Assembly (NCBI GenBank): GCA_018970175.1
Contig: JAGWWV010000004.1
Location: 1 to 64,000 of the forward strand
DNA: 64,000 nucleotides
DNA from: Acidobacteriota bacterium
Lineage (GTDB): Bacteria; Actinomycetota; Acidimicrobiia; Acidimicrobiales; Ilumatobacteraceae
Reading direction: 5' to 3'
The notes beneath the pieces were generated by a model. The model was not told the DNA's origin. It was given only the letters and a program-made list of their open reading frames with translations, and did no database searches. The position numbers were made by a program, and so were the translations under genes. Below are positions 58,125 to 64,000 of the stretch, piece by piece. Each line of letters starts with the position of its first letter. Within the stretch, counting starts at the first letter, position 1.

Positions 58125-59554
58125 GACGTCGGCTTATCTTCGCCGTCGTCGGTTTGGTGGCACTCATACTGATCGTCCACGACGTGCCCCTGCGCACGCA
58201 CCTGCGTCGGGTCGAACGTGACCGCGTGATCACCGCCCTCGAGCGTGACGCATCCACACTCGCGGCAAAAGCGCAGAAGTTGCTTGCGCAACCCAACCCT
58301 TCCACCGCGTCGACGGCGTCGGGAATCACCCTCGCCGTGTTGGTCGAGGACTACAACGCGACATCCGAGGCCCTCGTCGTGATCGTCGACCGTGACGGAG
58401 GAGTCCAGGCCGCCACCGACGCGAACGTTGCGCAGGGTCAGTCGTTCCTCAACCGTCCCGAAATTGCCTCGGCGCTATTGGGCAACTCCGCGGTCGGCAC
58501 GCGGCGCAGTGAAACGCTCGGCGAGGACCTGGTGTATTCGTCGGTTCCGGTGCTCACCACCGACGGTGTCATCGGCGCCGTTCGCCTCACGTATCCCGAG
58601 TCAGTGGTCAACGCCCGCGTGGCCGACCGCCTGCGCGGCCTTCTCGTTCTGGCATTCATCTCACTGTCGCTGGCGTTCTTCGCGGCGTTCGTCGTGGCGA
58701 CAAGTGTGGTGAGGCCACTGCGTCGGTTGCGCAGACAGAGCGACACCATCGCAGCCGGTGACCTGTCGGCCCGCGCCACCGTCGAGGGGCCCATCGAGGT
58801 GCGCGAACTCGCGGCCTCGTTCAACGAGATGGCGGCGCGCGTCGAACAAACCCTCGCCGAACAGAGGCGTTTTGCGGGCGACGCCTCGCACCAACTTCGC
58901 ACGCCACTCACCGCCTTGCGACTTCGCGTCGAGCAGGCCCTGGCAACCGTCACCGACAACCCCGACCGACCCGCGACCGCGGTGGCCGACGACCTCGAGG
59001 CGGCAGTCAACGAACTCGAACGCCTCGCTCGGTTGGTCGAGCAACTCCTCGCGCTCGCACGAACCGAAGCACCCGGCGCCGTCACGAGGGTCGACGTCGC
59101 AGAGGTGGTCGATGCACGTGTCGAGATGTGGCGCTCTCTCGCCGAAGAGCGTGGGATCGAGATCACCACGGAAGGGAGCGTCGACTGCGTGGTCGAGGCG
59201 ATGCCGGGTGCGCTCGAGCAGATCATCGACAACTACGTCGACAATGCCCTCGACTACGCACCAGCGGGCACGTCCATCACGATCGGTGTCTCCGGCTCGT
59301 CAGCCGAGGTCACGATCAGTGTCGGTGACCGCGGACCGGGAATGTCGGCAGTGGCGAGGGAGCGAGCGTTCGACAGGTTCTGGCGCGGACCCGAGAGTCA
59401 GAACCGGCCCGGAGGCAGTGGTCTCGGGCTCTCGATCGTGGCGCAACTCGCCGCGGCCTCGGGTGGGCGCGTGGCACTGCGCGAAAACCCGGGTGGTGGA
59501 CTGTTGGCGACGGTGACGCTTCGCCTCGTCAGCCCCGACGGCACTCCGCGATAA
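58121..59554 (+). CDS. Sensor histidine kinase (HAMP, HisKA, HATPase_c)
   Basis: FAGDASHQLRTPLTALRLRVEQAL, QIIDNYVDNALDYAP, VGDRGPGMS, GGSGLGLSIVAQLA; GTG start. Confidence 0.95.
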   Translation: MRRRLIFAVVGLVALILIVHDVPLRTHLRRVERDRVITALERDASTLAAKAQKLLAQPNPSTASTASGITLAVLVEDYNATSEALVVIVDRDGGVQAATDANVAQGQSFLNRPEIASALLGNSAVGTRRSETLGEDLVYSSVPVLTTDGVIGAVRLTYPESVVNARVADRLRGLLVLAFISLSLAFFAAFVVATSVVRPLRRLRRQSDTIAAGDLSARATVEGPIEVRELAASFNEMAARVEQTLAEQRRFAGDASHQLRTPLTALRLRVEQALATVTDNPDRPATAVADDLEAAVNELERLARLVEQLLALARTEAPGAVTRVDVAEVVDARVEMWRSLAEERGIEITTEGSVDCVVEAMPGALEQIIDNYVDNALDYAPAGTSITIGVSGSSAEVTISVGDRGPGMSAVARERAFDRFWRGPESQNRPGGSGLGLSIVAQLAAASGGRVALRENPGGGLLATVTLRLVSPDGTPR

Positions 59555-60941
59555 GTTCGTTGTAACGGTCGATCACGCGGTCGTCGGTCTGCAGTTGCTC
59601 GGTCGTGAATTCGGTGTAGACGCCGGTTGCGATGCACTCCGCATTCGATTCGGGCTCGGAACGCCAGATGTAGGAGATGTCGCCCGCACGCCAGAAGATC
59701 TGCTGGGTGTCGGTTTCGCTCGGCAGGTCGATCTTCGCCTTCGGTCCGGGATCACATGATTCCACGCTGAAGTAATGGTCGTATGCCGTGACCTTCGCGC
59801 CGCGCAGACCGGGTGACTTGGCCCACTCGACGAAGGCCTGGCGCAGCTCGTCAGTCGCTTCATCGTTGTCGCCACGGACGTTCAGCACCGCACAGAAGTC
59901 GTCGTCACCAACGTCGAAGCCGGCGTACGAACCGTTGCCCCACAGGTCGCTGAGGCGCAACGCCTCGGGTGGGTCCCACGCGCGGACCATGAGAAAGAAC
60001 AAGTCGAGTTGGCTCAATTGGCCCGACACCGCGACTTCCGAGTTCTTCGGTCCCTTTGGCTCGTCGATCTCTTCGGGGTTGTCGCCGTCGAAATACTTCG
60101 ACGGAAGAATCGTCTGCTCGAGCGACTTCGGTTGCTTCTTCATGAAGGCATCGAGAAGTGTTTTCTCACCCTTGCGTTCCAATGCCTCGACAAATGTCGG
60201 CCCGAAGACATAGGGCGAGAATTGCTGTGCCGAGAGAACCTCGGGCACCTTGCTGATGGCTGCGCTGTCCTCCTCGTCGCCCTCCATCGCACTGTCGTAC
60301 TGCTCGCGCTCGGCGTCGGAGAAGTTGTCGCTGACGTATTTGTTCTCGATCGACAGCGCATGTCCCTCGATCAGGGCCGTCAGCGCTTCGTCGTGGCTCG
60401 AATCGTGTGCCCGTTCACGCATGCGTTCCAACCCGAAGCGCTGGTCTTGCAAGGCGTGGGTGAGTTCGTGCACCACGGTGGCCCGCAGTGCCGGTGACAA
60501 CTCGTTGCCCTTCACGTCGTCGGGGTTCATGCGAATCACCATCTCGCGGTCTGCCGGCGAGTAGTACGCCAAGATCCCGCTCGCATTCAGCGTGTTCTGA
60601 TCTTTGAACAGGTCGACCTCGCCCGCGGCCAGGCCGAGGGCGCGCAGCAACCGCCCCGTTGCGTCGTAGTACTCGCGGTCCTCTTCGGCGAGATCGGCTT
60701 CGTCGTCGGTCACCAGCTTTTCGAATTCCTTGTCGCCAAGAAAGCGGGTGCGCACCGGATGTTCGAACGGAAAGTCGGCGTGCCGCTCGACGTAGTCGGC
60801 GAGTTTGGCCACCCGCGGGTCCCAGTTGTCGGGCCAGTCGAACGCGAAGGGCTGCCACGAACCCAGGCCCCACGATGCAGCGCCGAGAACCAGAATCGCC
60901 GCCAACACTCCCGTAACGCGACGAGCGACCGTGTTCATCAT
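59529..60941 (-). CDS. Exported/anchored zincin-like putative metalloprotease
   Basis: N-terminal TM; ATVVHELTHALQDQRFG (HExxH) followed by ALTALIEGHALSIENKY. Confidence 0.75.
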   Translation of the reverse strand: MMNTVARRVTGVLAAILVLGAASWGLGSWQPFAFDWPDNWDPRVAKLADYVERHADFPFEHPVRTRFLGDKEFEKLVTDDEADLAEEDREYYDATGRLLRALGLAAGEVDLFKDQNTLNASGILAYYSPADREMVIRMNPDDVKGNELSPALRATVVHELTHALQDQRFGLERMRERAHDSSHDEALTALIEGHALSIENKYVSDNFSDAEREQYDSAMEGDEEDSAAISKVPEVLSAQQFSPYVFGPTFVEALERKGEKTLLDAFMKKQPKSLEQTILPSKYFDGDNPEEIDEPKGPKNSEVAVSGQLSQLDLFFLMVRAWDPPEALRLSDLWGNGSYAGFDVGDDDFCAVLNVRGDNDEATDELRQAFVEWAKSPGLRGAKVTAYDHYFSVESCDPGPKAKIDLPSETDTQQIFWRAGDISYIWRSEPESNAECIATGVYTEFTTEQLQTDDRVIDRYNELIAECRRG

Positions 60942-61504
60942 TCTCCCAACCACGCCGGTGAACGTTCGAGCAGATCGAGGCTGACCTCGCGGCACTTGTC
61001 GAGCACCGTGCACAGGTTTTCGTCGCGCACCGCGTACACGTCGGCCAACGACACGGGTACCTTCGCCACCAGGCTGAGGCTTCGTTCGGGTGCGTCGGTG
61101 ACCGACGGATACGAATCGATGGCCGACACCTCGACCGGCAGGTCGAGGCCGCCGATGCCCGCCAATTCGGTGGCGAGAATCAACAAGTCGGGCGGGTGGG
61201 GTAGCGGCGGCAGGGTCCACGTGAAGAGAAGGTGGAACTCGAAACCCGTCGGCGGCTCTTCGTCGGGGTCATCCATCTTCACCACCGCATCCTCAAAGCC
61301 CAACAGCACTCGGGGGTCGACCTCGAGGGACAGGTGAAGGTCGATGGGGCCGTTGCAGGCCTCTTCGGGGTGCAGATCAACCTCCCACGACTGGCGCAGC
61401 GAGTAGGTCTCGACGAAATGGCGTTCGTCGTGGACGTGGAAGCCGTGGTCGACCGCATGGCTCTTCAGGTCGGACACGAAGCCCGCGACGTCGATGACTG
61501 CCAC
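60938..61504 (-). CDS. Conserved hypothetical protein (188 aa), coupled to the metalloprotease-like gene
   Basis: Complete ORF with GTG start, 4-nt overlap with the 59529-60941 gene. Confidence 0.6.
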   Translation of the reverse strand: MAVIDVAGFVSDLKSHAVDHGFHVHDERHFVETYSLRQSWEVDLHPEEACNGPIDLHLSLEVDPRVLLGFEDAVVKMDDPDEEPPTGFEFHLLFTWTLPPLPHPPDLLILATELAGIGGLDLPVEVSAIDSYPSVTDAPERSLSLVAKVPVSLADVYAVRDENLCTVLDKCREVSLDLLERSPAWLGE

Positions 61505-61526
61505 GCCGTGACACTACCTTTCAGGT

Positions 61527-62315
61527 GTGTCCATCGCCGCCTCGTTCAACCGTGAATCGTCGAATGAGGCCATTCTGTACGCACTGCGCAACGTGGCGAA
61601 CGTTGCACAGCTCACCATTTCCGCGGCGCGGGACTGGTCGTTCACGGGATTGCAAAAGGGGCAGTACGCAGCCGACGTGTTCGTGAACGATGCCGTCATC
61701 TCGGCGCTTCGCGAATTCGGTTGGGGAGTGCTCAGCGAAGAGTCCGGGGCCGAAGGATTCGATGCAAGCCAGCCCGGCGAACTCGGCGATCAACTCGTCG
61801 TCATCGTCGACCCCATCGACGGCAGCACCAATGCAAGTCGCGGTATCGCATGGCATGCCGTCTCGCTGTGCTGCGTCGACCGTGACGGTCCACGCGTTGC
61901 CGTCGTCGCGCAGCTCGCGCCACCGCACACCGAATACGCCGCAATTCGTGGAGTCGGCGCGTGGCGGAACGGCGAAGTGCTGAAGACACCCGAGTCACGA
62001 CCTCTCGACAAGTGCGTCGTTGGAGTTTCCGGCCCGCCGCCCCCAAACCCGGGGTGGTGGCAATTCCGCGCCAACGGCGCCGCTGCTCTCGATCTCTGTC
62101 TCGTCGCCGACGGCGGTCTCGACGGCTATCTCGACTGCGACCAACACGGCGTCTGGGACTACGCCGGCGCCGCGCTCGTCTGCAGCGAAGTCGGCGTCGC
62201 CATCGCCGACGCCCACGGCCGCGATCTCTTTCCCCTCCGCCACGGCGAGCGCCGCACGCCAATCGCCGCAACTTCGACGCAGGTTTTGAACGAACTCATT
62301 GCCCTCCGCCAGTAA
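61527..62315 (+). CDS. Inositol monophosphatase family protein
   Basis: VLSEESGAEG, VIVDPIDGSTNASRGIAWHAVSLCC, GVWDYAGAALVCSEVG. Confidence 0.9.
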   Translation: MSIAASFNRESSNEAILYALRNVANVAQLTISAARDWSFTGLQKGQYAADVFVNDAVISALREFGWGVLSEESGAEGFDASQPGELGDQLVVIVDPIDGSTNASRGIAWHAVSLCCVDRDGPRVAVVAQLAPPHTEYAAIRGVGAWRNGEVLKTPESRPLDKCVVGVSGPPPPNPGWWQFRANGAAALDLCLVADGGLDGYLDCDQHGVWDYAGAALVCSEVGVAIADAHGRDLFPLRHGERRTPIAATSTQVLNELIALRQ

Positions 62316-62368
62316 CCCGAACAATCGGTCCCTTGCCGCCGTGGCTCACATGGGTAAAACTGCGTTCA

Positions 62369-64000
62369 ATGTCATCGATTCGGAAACTTCTCTTCGCTTG
62401 TGTGGTGCTTGTTCCGGGGTTCATCGCGCCGGTTAATCCAGCAGGTGCCAACGGTTCGGGAGGCGGGTCAGGCACGACGACTTCCGAACTCGGCGGAAGG
62501 TTGGCTATTGGTAAAGATCACTCCTGCGCGGTGCTAGAAGGTCGCGTCTACTGCTGGGGTAGCAACGGCAACGGACAGCTGGGTTCGGTGGCCCTGGAGG
62601 CTGGGTCAAGCAGTGTTCCTGTCGAAGTTGACGGGATCTCGACTGCTACAGCCGTGACGGTCGGCTCACTTCACTCCTGTGCCTTGCTTGCGAACGGCGA
62701 CGTCTGGTGTTGGGGCTCGAACAACGGGAAGCAGTTGGGCCGCGCGACAGGAACCCGCGGAGCGCCCGCCAAGGTTGACCAGGTCGCGGGCGCAATTGCA
62801 GTTGGGGCAGGAAACGCTCACACCTGTGTTCTGATCGGATCCACGGGTGGCGTCAAGTGCTGGGGCTCGAATTCGGGCAACTGGTTCATACTTGGTCGGC
62901 CGACGAGCAACGCAAACATCGACCCGGATCCAACGCCTGCCTACGTCGTCGGTCTCGAGACTGGCGCGACAAAATTGTCTGTCGGTTCTTCCACATCCTG
63001 TGTCGTCACCGCAGTCGGTACCGCGCGCTGCTGGGGCTACAACGAGGGAATGTTTGGAGACGGTACGAGAGACAACAATGCCGAGGTGACCGGCCCATCG
63101 ACGGTGCTCCTCTCCCAGGTGGTCGCTGTCTCCGTTGGGTACTCCCACGTATGCGCCATCGTGTCGGGGGGAAAGTTGTGGTGTTGGGGTTCGTATTTCA
63201 TCGGACAGCTGGGTAACGATGTTGACCTGAGCGACGGTGATGCTTGGACTGCACTTGAGAACGGGCGACGACCGATCGAGGTCGTCGATGCACGAGGCAC
63301 CACCTCAAAGTTCTTGAATGCCCAACACATTTCGGCGGGTCTAAACGCCACATGTGCGGTTCGCACAACCGGCGTAGTTTCATGCTGGGGTTCGAACAAC
63401 AATGGCGAGCTGGGAACGGGCGGAGCAAGCGTCGATCCAATCATTGCGCCAGTAAGCGTGCAGGGCCTAACGGGAGCTTCTGTCGTTGGTATCGGGAATT
63501 CCTTCGCATGCGCAATGACAAGTCCTCAACAGGTCAAGTGTTGGGGAATGGCAGGTCTGGCAATCAACACAGGTCAGTTGGGCAATGGAACGACAACCCA
63601 GGCCCTACTGCCGAGCGATGTCTCCGGCGTCGTGCCGCAGACCATCACGTTCGGGGCGCTGACTGACAAATCATCCTCAGATCCCGCCTTCGCCATCAGC
63701 GCGACGGCGAGCTCTGGTGCTGCCGTGTCATTCGCGTCGACGACGCCGTCGGTGTGCACGGTTTCGGGTTCAACGGTGACGCTCGTGTCCGTCGGTACTT
63801 GCACAATTTCTGCATCGCGTGGTGCGTACGGCCTCTACAAGGCCGCCGATGCGGTATCTCGTTCATTTTCGGTGAGCGGCTTGAAGCCGAGTGCCACAAC
63901 GGGAACCGCCAGCGCCGAGACGACGACCGCGACATTGGGTGGCGAAGTGAATGCCAACGGCGCCGACACAACGGTTCGTTTCGAATACGGATTGAGTGCG
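62369..64000 (+). CDS. Exported RCC1-repeat (alpha-tubulin suppressor-like) protein with Ig-like C-terminal segments; truncated by window end
   Basis: Manual translation from ATG 62369: signal MSSIRKLLFACVVLVPGFIAPVNPAGA; seven HxCA...CWGSN repeats; then PQTITFGALTDKSSSDPAF and TTTATLGGEVNANGADTTVRFEYGLSA; not in the ORF list, probably because no stop lies in the window. Confidence 0.88.
   Translation, partial: MSSIRKLLFACVVLVPGFIAPVNPAGANGSGGGSGTTTSELGGRLAIGKDHSCAVLEGRVYCWGSNGNGQLGSVALEAGSSSVPVEVDGISTATAVTVGSLHSCALLANGDVWCWGSNNGKQLGRATGTRGAPAKVDQVAGAIAVGAGNAHTCVLIGSTGGVKCWGSNSGNWFILGRPTSNANIDPDPTPAYVVGLETGATKLSVGSSTSCVVTAVGTARCWGYNEGMFGDGTRDNNAEVTGPSTVLLSQVVAVSVGYSHVCAIVSGGKLWCWGSYFIGQLGNDVDLSDGDAWTALENGRRPIEVVDARGTTSKFLNAQHISAGLNATCAVRTTGVVSCWGSNNNGELGTGGASVDPIIAPVSVQGLTGASVVGIGNSFACAMTSPQQVKCWGMAGLAINTGQLGNGTTTQALLPSDVSGVVPQTITFGALTDKSSSDPAFAISATASSGAAVSFASTTPSVCTVSGSTVTLVSVGTCTISASRGAYGLYKAADAVSRSFSVSGLKPSATTGTASAETTTATLGGEVNANGADTTVRFEYGLSA

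Overview
This 64 kb window is GC-rich actinobacterial chromosome. Acidimicrobiia-like is my guess from F420-type enzymes, gene content and order; it is not proven. I found no CRISPR array, transposase, integrase, phage genes or rRNA. Both ends are cut by large exported proteins. The left end is a ~2.3 kaa fibronectin-III repeat protein with a C-terminal membrane anchor, and the right end is a Cys-paired RCC1-repeat protein. In between are: a tight minus-strand four-gene operon (SDR/acyl-CoA-reductase-HAD fusion, ADH, LarA-like/DUF2088, PlsC) flanked by two TetR genes; ddl/murF; an alanine dehydrogenase - aldehyde dehydrogenase - Lrp - potADBC polyamine-type module; hisCBHAF, a GroES-like gene, hisI and trpE; ppdK, TerC, dnaG and a sigma factor; three tRNAs; an SbtA-like transporter; an ApbE / ferric-reductase-TM / DUF2231-like locus divergent from a two-component system; and an HExxH metalloprotease-like protein. 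The observations I rate highest are: exact 1143-bp super-repeats (four FnIII domains each) in the giant gene; a perfect 18-bp palindrome between a TetR gene and the lipid-type operon; a 31-bp tandem palindromic repeat that supplies the stop codons of two convergent genes; a pair of 47-bp palindromic-ended elements before dnaG; and an ApbE locus with no recognisable flavinylation substrate. No element here can be called a proven new system from sequence alone.
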